A stretch of DNA of 64,000 nt, taken from positions 3,100,001-3,164,000 of the forward strand of contig NZ_CP009459.1 in assembly GCF_000758325.1 (NCBI RefSeq). Reading direction: 5' to 3'. The position numbers and the translations under genes are program-made. The notes beneath the pieces are model-generated. The model was not told where the DNA came from and made no database searches. It worked only from the letters and a program-made list of their open reading frames with translations. Shown here piece after piece: positions 19,057 through 28,196 of this stretch. The first letter of the stretch is position 1. Every line of letters starts with the position of its first letter. Source of the DNA: Cedecea neteri (GTDB lineage Bacteria > Pseudomonadota > Gammaproteobacteria > Enterobacterales > Enterobacteriaceae).

Positions 19057-19845
19057 TTAACCGAACAAACGGGATAACCAGCTGCGTTTAGGTTGTGCTG
19101 GTGGGGCGACGGGCATTTCTCCCAGCCCCTGATCAATACTTTGCCCAATGGCTGCCAGCGCACTTCGGGCATCGGTGCCATTCGCCGTGAACCGCATACG
19201 GTGGCCCGTTTTTACCCCCAACGAAACCATCTTCATCAGGTTCTTGCCATCGACGGGCCCGGTCTGGCTGTCCATATTCTCAACGGTGACACGGCTTTGA
19301 AACTGCTTGATCAGTTTCACCAGCACGGCGCTCGGTCTGGCATGTAGCCCGTGAGGATTACGGATCACAAACGTGGCCTGTTCTCCTTCCGTGTGGGATG
19401 TTTGTGGCTCACTTTCGGCGTTATTACCGATCAGAATCGCTAAAACCTCCGCCGGCGTTGTGGCCTTCGCCAGCGCGTACGGCACGCCTTCATCGCTCAA
19501 CGCCCGGGTGAGCTGACGCAAAATATCGAGATGTTCGTTCGACCTTGCGGCAATCCCGGCCACCATATACGCCACATTATCTTCTCCCCAGTCCACGCCC
19601 TGTGGGAAGACAATCACTTTCACGCCAGTGCTCAGCACCGCATGACGGGTATCCGGTGTGCCGTGGGGAATGGCAATGCCGTGGCCCAGGTAAGTGGAAA
19701 TCTGCGCTTCTCTGGCTAACATGCCCTGCAGATATTCCGGCGTGGTATTGCCCGCTGATACCAGCCTGTCGCTGACTTGCTGGAGCGCAGTGACTTTATC
19801 GACCTGCTCATGACTGATGAAAATATCCTGTTCACAAAGTTGCAT
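19057..19845 (-). CDS. Fructose-family PTS EIIA-HPr fusion protein
   Basis: A 262-residue two-domain phosphotransferase. Residues 1-145 form an EIIA type-2 (fructose/mannitol) domain with the active histidine in GIAIPHGTPD (about residue 61). Residues about 165-250 form an HPr domain with the phospho-histidine in NPHGLHARPS. It therefore carries its own HPr, like FruB (DTP), but is shorter than FruB (about 376) because the central linker domain is missing. It is the last gene of a minus-strand operon and overlaps the EIIBC gene by 14 bp. It should relay phosphate to the EIIBC and thence to the sugar. Confidence 0.88.
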   Translation of the reverse strand: MQLCEQDIFISHEQVDKVTALQQVSDRLVSAGNTTPEYLQGMLAREAQISTYLGHGIAIPHGTPDTRHAVLSTGVKVIVFPQGVDWGEDNVAYMVAGIAARSNEHLDILRQLTRALSDEGVPYALAKATTPAEVLAILIGNNAESEPQTSHTEGEQATFVIRNPHGLHARPSAVLVKLIKQFQSRVTVENMDSQTGPVDGKNLMKMVSLGVKTGHRMRFTANGTDARSALAAIGQSIDQGLGEMPVAPPAQPKRSWLSRLFG

Positions 19846-21256
19846 TCTGACCTCCTGTCTGCAGCCCGGCTGTAGGCTGTTTGCGGTTATTCCAGAGTCG
19901 CCACGTACCCAGCATCACCGCGCCGCAGGCGGAGCCGGCCAGGATGCAGAGCACCCAGATTAACGGTTTGCTGACCAGCGGCAGGATCAGGAACCCGCCG
20001 TGAGGTGCCGGGACTTCAATATGCATGCTGTAGCTGAGTACGGCCGAGATGGAAGAGGCGATCATCATCATCGGGATCACGCGCAGCGGATCTTTCGCCG
20101 CAAAGGGGATGGCGCCTTCGGTGATATGCGTGCAGCCGAGAATATAGTTCACCATCCCGGCAGCGCGTTCCTCTTCGCTAAAGACTTTGGGGAAAAAGGT
20201 AGTGGCCAAAGCGATGACCAGCGGAGGCGTAATACAGGCGGCGGACACGCCAGCCATAAAGAAGAAGTTCCCCTGGCCGAGCAGTAAGGTTCCCGTGACG
20301 TACGCCGCTTTGTTGACCGGGCCACCAAAGTCGAAGGAACACATCGCCCCGACAACAATACCCAGCAGGATCGGATTAGCCTGTTGCAGCGAGCTCAGCC
20401 AGCCCATCATGCCGTTGTTGATGGCCGCGACGGGCTTGCCGAGCAGCACCATCAATACGCCAATCACCAGCACGCCAATCAGCGGCATAATGAAGATGGA
20501 TTTTAAGCCCTCATACTGACGCGGCAGCCCGTCGAGCAGGCGTCTGACAAGCAGCATAAAATAACCGGCGGCGAAACCGGCAATGATCCCGCCGAGAAAG
20601 CCCGCCCCGGTGGCGTTAGCCAGCAGGCCGCCAACGAACCCGGCAACCATCCCGGCGCGGCCAGAAATCGACCAGGCAATATAGGCCGTAAAAACGGGCA
20701 CCATAATGGAAAATGCCTGCTGGCCGACCTGCATTAAAGTTGCGGCAATGGCGTTGTACTGAGGTGAATTGGGATCGGCGGAATATATGCCCCACAGAAA
20801 AGAAATGGCAATTAAAATGCCGCCTGCCACCACGAAAGGCAGCATGTTGGAGACGCCGCTCATCAGGTGTTTATAAATTTGCCTGCCGAAGGATTCTTGT
20901 TCATATTTTTCCTCTGTTATAGAAGCAGAAGATATTCCCTGGCGGCGGGAGAGTTGTCCGCTGATGACTTTATTAATTAGGTCTACCGGGTGATGAATTG
21001 CTTCTTTAACCGGCACTTCAATCACCGGTAAACCATTAAAACGTTCGGCGTTGACATCTTTATCTGCGGCAATAATGACGCCGTAAATATTTTTTAAGTC
21101 TTCCGGCGTTATTTCATTTTCAACGCCAGATGCGCCATTGGTTTCTATTTTTATTTCGACATTTAATTTTTTTGCTGCAGTCTTTAAGGCTTCTTCAGCC
21201 ATAAACGTGTGGGCAATCCCCGTAGGGCAGCCGGTAATGGCAATGATCTTTTTCAT
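19832..21256 (-). CDS. Fructose-family PTS EIIBC permease
   Basis: A 474-residue membrane transporter starting at MKKIIAITGCPTGIAHTF (21256, AAGG site upstream); the frame extends further but only with non-homologous codons. Residues 1-100 are the EIIB domain with the phospho-cysteine in ITGCPTGIAHTFMAEE; the rest is an EIIC domain of the fructose type with about nine or ten helices and the signatures CSFDFGGPVNK and HITEGAIPFAAKDP. It imports a ketohexose-like sugar with phosphorylation, probably at C1. The usual second EIIB domain of FruA is absent. Confidence 0.9.
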   Translation of the reverse strand: MKKIIAITGCPTGIAHTFMAEEALKTAAKKLNVEIKIETNGASGVENEITPEDLKNIYGVIIAADKDVNAERFNGLPVIEVPVKEAIHHPVDLINKVISGQLSRRQGISSASITEEKYEQESFGRQIYKHLMSGVSNMLPFVVAGGILIAISFLWGIYSADPNSPQYNAIAATLMQVGQQAFSIMVPVFTAYIAWSISGRAGMVAGFVGGLLANATGAGFLGGIIAGFAAGYFMLLVRRLLDGLPRQYEGLKSIFIMPLIGVLVIGVLMVLLGKPVAAINNGMMGWLSSLQQANPILLGIVVGAMCSFDFGGPVNKAAYVTGTLLLGQGNFFFMAGVSAACITPPLVIALATTFFPKVFSEEERAAGMVNYILGCTHITEGAIPFAAKDPLRVIPMMMIASSISAVLSYSMHIEVPAPHGGFLILPLVSKPLIWVLCILAGSACGAVMLGTWRLWNNRKQPTAGLQTGGQNATL

Positions 21257-21266
21257 AATCGGACCT

Positions 21267-22181
21267 TTATAATTGGACGATTTGAACCTGTTGTAATAAT
21301 GCTTCCAGACGATTGAGTTTCCCGAGACCGGCAGACGCGGCGACGTCCGCGCCGGTGGCGCTGGCAAGGGCTAGTGCCTCGGGAATGTCTTCACTATTCA
21401 GCCAATGACTGAGAAATGCCCCGAGCGCGGCGTCCCCTGCGCAGGCTGAACTGACCAGCTCTATTTCGGGCGCGGAGGCGAACCACAGCTTACAACCGTT
21501 GGAAAAATAGAGCCCTTTTGCGCCGAGGGTTAATAACACATTACGTGCACCCAACTGATGTAAGGTCTGCATCGCCTCGCGCACCTGCTGGATATTTTCC
21601 ACCTGAAGATTGAATATTTCTTTTAATTCATCGTCATTAGGTTTGATCAGCAGGGGATTAAGTTCAAGTAACTGCCGTAGCGCAGGGTGGCTGATATCCA
21701 GAATGACTTTTCCCCCGCGCTGTTCGCACAGCGACATAACCTCCACATAAAACTGGCTCTCAATCCCCGGCGGCAAACTGCCGCTAATCACTAAATAATC
21801 CCCGGGGCGGATACAGTCCAGATTCTGAATGATCTGCTGTTTACATTCATCATCTATATGCGCCCCGGCATTGACCAGCTTATATTCATTATTGCCGTCA
21901 TTAATAAAAACATTAATTCGCGTAGGGGCCTGCACCCAGGAAGGGGTAACGTTAATTTTTTGTTTTTTAAGTTCCTCCACAATATAGCGCCCGGTGAATC
22001 CGCCGAATATGCCCATGACATGAGTCGGCTGCTGAAAATGCTTCAGGACCAAAGAAACGTTAACGCCTTTGCCGTTAGGGCAGTATTCCGTGCGCTGGGT
22101 ACGGTTCACGGCAGAAGGCTGCAGAGAGCCGCAAAAAATATTCATATCAATCGCGGTGTTTAAAGTCAGGGTATGGATCAC
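21267..22181 (-). CDS. 1-phosphofructokinase/tagatose-6-phosphate kinase-like (PfkB family)
   Basis: A 304-residue PfkB kinase beginning MIHTLTLNTAIDMN, the typical N-terminus of FruK/LacC-type enzymes, with the glycine-rich substrate motif GKGVNVSLVLKHF (about 38). The C-terminal ATP/anion-hole motif reads CAGDAALGA where GAGD is usual: the catalytic Asp is kept but the first Gly is Cys. It should phosphorylate the PTS product to a ketohexose 1,6-bisphosphate for the adjacent aldolase. It lies 10 bp upstream of the EIIBC start. Fructose-1-P or tagatose-phosphate are both plausible substrates. Confidence 0.85.
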   Translation of the reverse strand: MIHTLTLNTAIDMNIFCGSLQPSAVNRTQRTEYCPNGKGVNVSLVLKHFQQPTHVMGIFGGFTGRYIVEELKKQKINVTPSWVQAPTRINVFINDGNNEYKLVNAGAHIDDECKQQIIQNLDCIRPGDYLVISGSLPPGIESQFYVEVMSLCEQRGGKVILDISHPALRQLLELNPLLIKPNDDELKEIFNLQVENIQQVREAMQTLHQLGARNVLLTLGAKGLYFSNGCKLWFASAPEIELVSSACAGDAALGAFLSHWLNSEDIPEALALASATGADVAASAGLGKLNRLEALLQQVQIVQL

Positions 22182-22205
22182 GACATTGCTCCTTGCGGCC
22201 GTTGG

Positions 22206-23180
<975 letters not shown>

Positions 23181-23221
23181 TTACTAAATGAAAACTATCT
23201 GGCATTAATAAACTTCGTTTT

Positions 23222-23236
23222 TAAACATAATGTTTA
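23222..23236. promoter_or_regulatory. Perfect 15-bp palindrome, possible DeoR-family operator
   Basis: TAAACAT-A-ATGTTTA is a perfect palindrome in the AT-rich divergent region between the aldolase operon and the DeoR-type regulator gene. Its position suits an operator for that regulator. No second copy was noticed. Confidence 0.4.
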
Positions 23237-23376
23237 GAGGTAAAATTTTTTAATGTATTGAAATAAAGACTGTTTGTTTGATTTTATTCGCCGGGTGATG
23301 GTCGGGAGTTTGACAAGAGAAAAGATAAATTTAAAAATGAAAGTTATTACTCGAATGACTTAAAAGGCACTCTACT

Positions 23377-24207
23377 GTGGCAAAACCGTCAACCAGCCTG
23401 CTGAAAAGACGCTTAGATATTGCAGAGATCGTCCGTAAAAACGGCGAAATTAAAGTAGATGATTTGGCGGAGATGCTTGCCGTGTCTGGCGTCACCATTC
23501 GAAACGATCTCAATTATCTGGAGCAGCAAGGCTACCTGAAGCGCTCGTTTGGTGGCGCAATTTATACCGCCCAGCAGGGGGCGCCGGTGGCTCAGCCGAG
23601 GGAACCTGCCGCCGTTGGGGATAAAGTGCTGGAAGCCGAAATGGCGCGCCAGGCTGCGGCCTTAATCAGCGAGGATGAAACCGTATTTTTAGGCCCTGGC
23701 GCCATTGTACGTAAAGTTATTCCTTTCCTCGCAGGCTATGGCGATCTGCGTCTGCTGATGAACGATCTGGCGCACGTCTGTTTTGCGCAAGAGTTTCTTC
23801 CCGGCGAAAAGATCCTGCTCGGCGGCGTATTGAGCGGGGAGGGAAACAGGGTAGAGGGTGAGGTGGCATTAAATGCGCTTCGTCATTACCGCCCGACCCG
23901 CACGCTGATTGCCGTCGACCATATTGCAGAAGATGGCACGCTGAGCGTCAGAAATGCAGAAAGCGCGCGTCTGCTGGGTGAGGCCGTGGGGCAAAGTAAA
24001 CACCTGATTGCCATCGTCGCCAGCAGACCCGTTTACGGCGAAAAACGCTATGCCGTTGGCCAGCTAGCGCAGGCAAGCGGCCTTATTACGCCCCAGGTTG
24101 TGGCGGCGGAATACCATTCCCGATTTCTCGCTGCGGGGCTGAGCAATAGCTACACCAACAATGAGTGCCTGACGTGGCTCAACCCGGCGCTGCAAAAAGC
24201 AAAATGA
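23377..24207 (+). CDS. DeoR-family transcriptional regulator of the ketohexose cluster
   Basis: A 276-residue DeoR regulator with a GTG start. The N-terminal HTH is clear (VDDLAEMLAVSGVTIRNDLN, then GYLKRSFGGA, residues about 26-62), followed by the sugar-phosphate-sensing DeoR C-terminal domain. It is divergent from the aldolase-kinase-PTS operon and 10 bp upstream of a PfkB kinase gene, so it most likely represses both until a sugar phosphate binds. The inducer is not known. Confidence 0.88.
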   Translation: MAKPSTSLLKRRLDIAEIVRKNGEIKVDDLAEMLAVSGVTIRNDLNYLEQQGYLKRSFGGAIYTAQQGAPVAQPREPAAVGDKVLEAEMARQAAALISEDETVFLGPGAIVRKVIPFLAGYGDLRLLMNDLAHVCFAQEFLPGEKILLGGVLSGEGNRVEGEVALNALRHYRPTRTLIAVDHIAEDGTLSVRNAESARLLGEAVGQSKHLIAIVASRPVYGEKRYAVGQLAQASGLITPQVVAAEYHSRFLAAGLSNSYTNNECLTWLNPALQKAK

Positions 24208-24217
24208 AGGAGCGGTG

Positions 24218-25171
24218 ATGAACGTGACGATATGTACCATCGGTGAGCTGTTGGTGGAGTTTCTGGCCAAGAAAGAAAATCAGGGTTTTTCGCAGCCGGG
24301 GGAGTTCTGGGGGCCTTATCCCAGCGGTGCGCCGGCTATTTTTGCCGATCAGGTGGCTAAATTAGGATTCGGTTCGGTGCTGTTCAGCTGCGTCGGCAGC
24401 GATGCCTTCGGGGAGATGAACGTTGCCCGGCTGGAAAAAGACGGCGTTAACGTGAACGGTATTATTGTCCTGCCAAAGGCCACCACCGGCAGCGCCTTTG
24501 TGAGTTACCGCACCCAATCGCAGCGTGATTTTATTTTTAATCTGCCAAACAGCGCCTGCGGCTTGCTGACCGCCGACCATATCGACGACACCTTGCTTAA
24601 CCAGTGCAATCATTTCCATATTATGGGCTCGTCGCTGTTTTCGTTCCGTATTATTGACGCCATGCGAAAGGCGATTGAAAACGTGAAGTCGCGGGGCGGC
24701 ACCGTCTCCTTCGATCCTAACATCCGTAAAGAGATGCTTAACATTCCTGAAATGTCGCAGGCTTTTGAATATATTCTTGATTACACCGATATTTTCCTAC
24801 CGAGCGACGGGGAGTTGGATTACTTCGGACGGCATCAGGGGGAGGATGAGCAGCGGCTGGTGGATAATCTGCTCCAGCGTGGAGTGAAACACGTGGTGAT
24901 CAAACGAGGGCCGCGAGGGGCGAGCTACTTCAGCGATCGGCAGACCTGGCATGTGCCTGGTTTCAACGTGCCGGTGGTTGATCCTACCGGGGCGGGCGAC
25001 TGCTTTGGTGCCACGTTTGTCAGTCTGTTTTTGTCCGGGGTGCAGCCTCAGCAAGCCTTGACCTGGGCCAATGCCAGCGGCTCGCTGGCGATTTCGCAGC
25101 GTGGCCCGATGGAAGGCACGTCCACCCGCTCGCAAATTGAAGCCTTTCTTGCGGCGCAATCGGCGGGATAA
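24218..25171 (+). CDS. PfkB-family sugar kinase
   Basis: A 317-residue ribokinase-like enzyme; ATG 24218 is preferred (AAGGAG five bases upstream), although GTG 24215 is possible. The PfkB signatures are intact: an N-terminal GELLVEF and PSGAPAIFADQVAKLG, and the C-terminal VDPTGAGDCFGATFVS (about 250) with the catalytic Asp. It probably phosphorylates a free ketohexose or related sugar in the cytoplasm. It is cotranscribed with the DeoR regulator. Having this kinase in addition to the 1-PFK-like enzyme suggests two entry routes into the pathway or a second substrate. Confidence 0.85.
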   Translation: MNVTICTIGELLVEFLAKKENQGFSQPGEFWGPYPSGAPAIFADQVAKLGFGSVLFSCVGSDAFGEMNVARLEKDGVNVNGIIVLPKATTGSAFVSYRTQSQRDFIFNLPNSACGLLTADHIDDTLLNQCNHFHIMGSSLFSFRIIDAMRKAIENVKSRGGTVSFDPNIRKEMLNIPEMSQAFEYILDYTDIFLPSDGELDYFGRHQGEDEQRLVDNLLQRGVKHVVIKRGPRGASYFSDRQTWHVPGFNVPVVDPTGAGDCFGATFVSLFLSGVQPQQALTWANASGSLAISQRGPMEGTSTRSQIEAFLAAQSAG

Positions 25172-25224
25172 ACATGCTGGCAACGGGGCAATTTTTCGAC
25201 CCTTTACAGATTAAGGGGTTTCTG

Positions 25225-26643
25225 GTGACCCGACGACTTGCCCCTGTTCTGCGTTACATATTGCTCTCGCTGTGCGGCATTTTTTGGCTGCAAGCTGGCC
25301 TGGCTCGTGCGGCGGAGCTCGACGAGAGTCTGAACCGCTTTAGCGAGGCGCTAAGCCAGGCGCCCCCTGCGGCGCAGGTCTCGCTGCAAACCCTGCAGCA
25401 GCTTGATGCTACGTTGCTCAAGCCCGAATCCATGTATCCTCAATTTCAGGCCTGGTCGCTGCCGGATCTCACGGCGTTTTACCGGCTGGATAAGCGCTGT
25501 GCCAGCGGGGGCGAGTTATCATCCTCAGTGAAATCATTTCTTGCAGCCTTATGTCAGCCGAACATGCCGCCTGCATCCTGGTTCGCCGCGAATCCGCTCT
25601 ATCCGCTTGGGGGAAGCAGTGCCTGGCAGTACATCTTGCGTCACCCGGGGGCGGCAGCCGCGCTAAAAAACTCGCTGCATGTGCGGGAACGGCCGGACGA
25701 CCTGGCGGGCATTGGGAGGCTGTCCGATGACAATCTTGAGGCGTTGCTTGGGGGCCAGCACTGGCTGCTGCAAAATGGCCAACTCTGGCGATTCAGCCAG
25801 CAGCACTGGCAGCGTTATGAGGCAAAAGTCTGGCAGCCGCTAGCCCGACAATCAGATATCGAACTCGTCAATACAGGGGGACGCTGCGATATGCGGGCAG
25901 GGGCGCTGTGCGTCAATGTTCGGGAAGGTTACGGCGATGTCTGGCGCTGGCTTTTTGGTCTGCTGGCGCTGTTTACCGCGTCGGGATTGATATGGATGGC
26001 CTGGCAGCGGAGGCAGCTGCGCGAGCGTCAGCGATTTATTACGCAAATGCTGACCCATGAGCTGCGTACGCCTATCGCCCAACTAAGCAATGTGGTCGAA
26101 CATTTTCGCCGTGACTTCGACCAGCTCCCGGAAGGCGCCCAGATTAATTTTGTGGCTCTGGCCGACTCGCTGCAGCGGATGCGTCAGATGGCTGAAACCA
26201 GCAAACACTACCTGATAGCGGAGCATCAGCGGGAGGCGCTGGAAACGCCCACTCAGGTCCGGCTCAGCGACTGGCTCGATCACCTTTGTGCGGATCGGGA
26301 TGGGCTGACGTACTGCCTGGAAGAAAACATAACCGCGGGTGTGTCGCTCTACTGGGGCAGCCTGTGCCTGACGAACTTACTGGATAATGCGTGTCGCCAC
26401 GGAAAGCCTCCCGCGCATCTGACGGTGCATAAAAGTAAAACGCACCTTATTTTTCAGGTCAGCGATAGCGGAAACATCACTCAAAACCCGCTGCGGAATG
26501 GCCGCCGTTTACGCTGGTCAAACAGCAGCCTTGGACTTGGATTGACCATTGTTCAGCGGGTTGCTCGTCGGCTCAATGGCAGGTTGACGTTCAGCCCCGC
26601 ACCAACCACGTTTACCCTGGAGTTGCCGTATGATCCCGACTAA
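25225..26643 (+). CDS. VxrA-like sensor histidine kinase (DUF3404 sensor)
   Basis: A 472-residue kinase from the preferred GTG start 25225 (AAGGGG upstream, followed directly by a signal/anchor sequence); ATG 25174 is also in frame. Layout: N-terminal membrane segment ending near GLARA, periplasmic domain of about 210 residues with several cysteines that I assign to DUF3404, second membrane segment (WLFGLLALFTASGLIWMAW), then the kinase core with the H-box THELRTPIAQL, N-box LTNLLDNACRHG and G-box LGLGLTIV. DUF3404 kinases are typified by Vibrio cholerae VxrA (WigK). The following genes are also Vxr-like, in the same order. Overlaps vxrB by 14 bp. Confidence 0.78.
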   Translation: MTRRLAPVLRYILLSLCGIFWLQAGLARAAELDESLNRFSEALSQAPPAAQVSLQTLQQLDATLLKPESMYPQFQAWSLPDLTAFYRLDKRCASGGELSSSVKSFLAALCQPNMPPASWFAANPLYPLGGSSAWQYILRHPGAAAALKNSLHVRERPDDLAGIGRLSDDNLEALLGGQHWLLQNGQLWRFSQQHWQRYEAKVWQPLARQSDIELVNTGGRCDMRAGALCVNVREGYGDVWRWLFGLLALFTASGLIWMAWQRRQLRERQRFITQMLTHELRTPIAQLSNVVEHFRRDFDQLPEGAQINFVALADSLQRMRQMAETSKHYLIAEHQREALETPTQVRLSDWLDHLCADRDGLTYCLEENITAGVSLYWGSLCLTNLLDNACRHGKPPAHLTVHKSKTHLIFQVSDSGNITQNPLRNGRRLRWSNSSLGLGLTIVQRVARRLNGRLTFSPAPTTFTLELPYDPD

Positions 26644-27292
26644 AGCGCATACTTTATTGTTAATTGAGGACGATATCGCGCTGGGCGAAGGGCTGGCGAC
26701 ATTTTTGCAGCAGGAGGGGTTCAGCTGCCGCTGGCTGCGCAGCAGTGAGACTGTTCTCGACCATTGGTATCAGGCAGATTTGGCGATTCTTGACCGCCAG
26801 CTTCCCGAAGGCGACAGCCTCCGGCTTTTGCCTCAGTGGCTGGCAAAAAAAGCCCTGCCGGTGATCGTGCTGACGGCAAAAGTGAGCGTTGAAGAGCGGG
26901 TGGCGGGGCTGGAGGCGGGCGCGCGTGACTACCTGAGCAAGCCTTTTGCCCACGTTGAACTGCTGGCCCGCATCCGGGCTCAGCTTCGCCCTCTAGGCGA
27001 CGGATTGCTGATCTGCGGGGAACTCAGCTTACTTCCGGCGCGACAAATGGCTACCTGGCAGGGAAAAGAGGTCGCGCTGACGGCAACCGAATTTGCGCTG
27101 CTGGCGATGCTGATGCAGATGGCGGGGCGCGTGTTTACCCGGGATGAACTGCTCAATCAGGTTTGGGGCTATCAAAGTTTTCCGTCAACCAGAACGGTCG
27201 ATACGCATGTTTTACAGTTACGGCAAAAACTGCCGGGCTTGCCGATTGCGAGCGTGCGCGGGATTGGCTATCGGCTGGAGCTGGCGGAATGA
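26630..27292 (+). CDS. VxrB-like OmpR-family response regulator
   Basis: A 220-residue regulator. The receiver domain has the acidic pair EDD (about 13-15), the phospho-acceptor Asp in AILDRQLPEGDS (about 55) and the Lys in YLSKPF (about 104); a winged-helix DNA-binding domain follows (ATEFALLAML, TRDELLNQVWGY, TRTVDTHVLQLRQKL). It is translationally coupled to the kinase gene. In V. cholerae VxrB activates T6SS, biofilm and cell-wall genes; whether that holds here is inference. The order kinase-regulator-DUF2861 copies vxrABC. Confidence 0.85.
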   Translation: MIPTKAHTLLLIEDDIALGEGLATFLQQEGFSCRWLRSSETVLDHWYQADLAILDRQLPEGDSLRLLPQWLAKKALPVIVLTAKVSVEERVAGLEAGARDYLSKPFAHVELLARIRAQLRPLGDGLLICGELSLLPARQMATWQGKEVALTATEFALLAMLMQMAGRVFTRDELLNQVWGYQSFPSTRTVDTHVLQLRQKLPGLPIASVRGIGYRLELAE

Positions 27293-28107
27293 AACTGCCC
27301 CTGTCAGCTCTGCTAATCATTTCCGCGTTCAGCGTCGGTGCAACGTTGCCCCAAACGCCGCTGGAGCCCGTATATCATCAGCTATTTAACCAGCGAGGCG
27401 ACCTTGCTAACAGTCAGTTGATTGATGTCTGGCCGCGGCTGAACAGTGAGGCACAGCGGCAGGCCTGGAAAGAGGCGCTTAAGGCCGTGGTCAGCCGGCA
27501 ATGCGGTAAAGATCTTACTCCGGCGGTTCCTGAGTGGCTGGACGACTTAACGCTCACGTTGATGCAGCGTGATATGCCGCTTAACCGCATTTATCGCATT
27601 ACCCTGAGCGGAAACAGCCCCCGCCAGGATATTAACGTTGCTCTGAGGCTGCCTGATGGCAAAAAAGCATTCGCCGCAATGCCGGTGCAGTATGAATCGG
27701 CAGGTGAGTTTCGGGTTGAAAGCGAAGAGTTTACGCAGCCGCTGAGCGAAGGGGGTTATATGCTGACCGTATCGAGCGGCGGGCAGCAATGGCAGCAGCC
27801 TCTGGCGTTACAAGGCATTGACGGGTTAACGCAGATCCAGCTTCACGATCGTGCCATTTCGTTCACTACGCCGCAGGTGTCTCCTGCTTGCCCCAAACCC
27901 TGGCTTGAGCAAACGCTGCTTAACCGCAGCGACTATAACCAGCTTTGGTGGGCGAAAAGCGACCAGCTGACGCTGGTGCCCTGGCCTTCGAAGCCAGCCG
28001 AAAACATATGGGCCACGGTGGCCGTGGTAAGTGCGGAAAACCGGGGCGGCGTGACGGTAAGAACTGAACACCGCCTCGCCGGTCCGCTGTCGGCGATGAA
28101 AAACTAA
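27289..28107 (+). CDS. VxrC-like periplasmic DUF2861 protein
   Basis: A 272-residue protein starting at ATG 27289, which overlaps the vxrB stop (ATGA). It has a signal peptide (MKLPLSALLIISAFSVGA) and no further membrane segment. I recognise the body as DUF2861, the family of V. cholerae VxrC, which is encoded next to VxrAB. Features: ACPKPWLEQTLLNRSDYNQLWW and a single early Cys (VSRQCGKDL), which may form a disulfide. Probably a periplasmic accessory factor that tunes the sensor; function unproven. Confidence 0.72.
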   Translation: MKLPLSALLIISAFSVGATLPQTPLEPVYHQLFNQRGDLANSQLIDVWPRLNSEAQRQAWKEALKAVVSRQCGKDLTPAVPEWLDDLTLTLMQRDMPLNRIYRITLSGNSPRQDINVALRLPDGKKAFAAMPVQYESAGEFRVESEEFTQPLSEGGYMLTVSSGGQQWQQPLALQGIDGLTQIQLHDRAISFTTPQVSPACPKPWLEQTLLNRSDYNQLWWAKSDQLTLVPWPSKPAENIWATVAVVSAENRGGVTVRTEHRLAGPLSAMKN

Positions 28108-28196
28108 GGCCCATACCGCTATCCTGACATTCCTCTGACAATCGACGCCCGCTAACCGGCAATACTGCAGCCTCTTTCGTTACTGAGGTATTTGTC

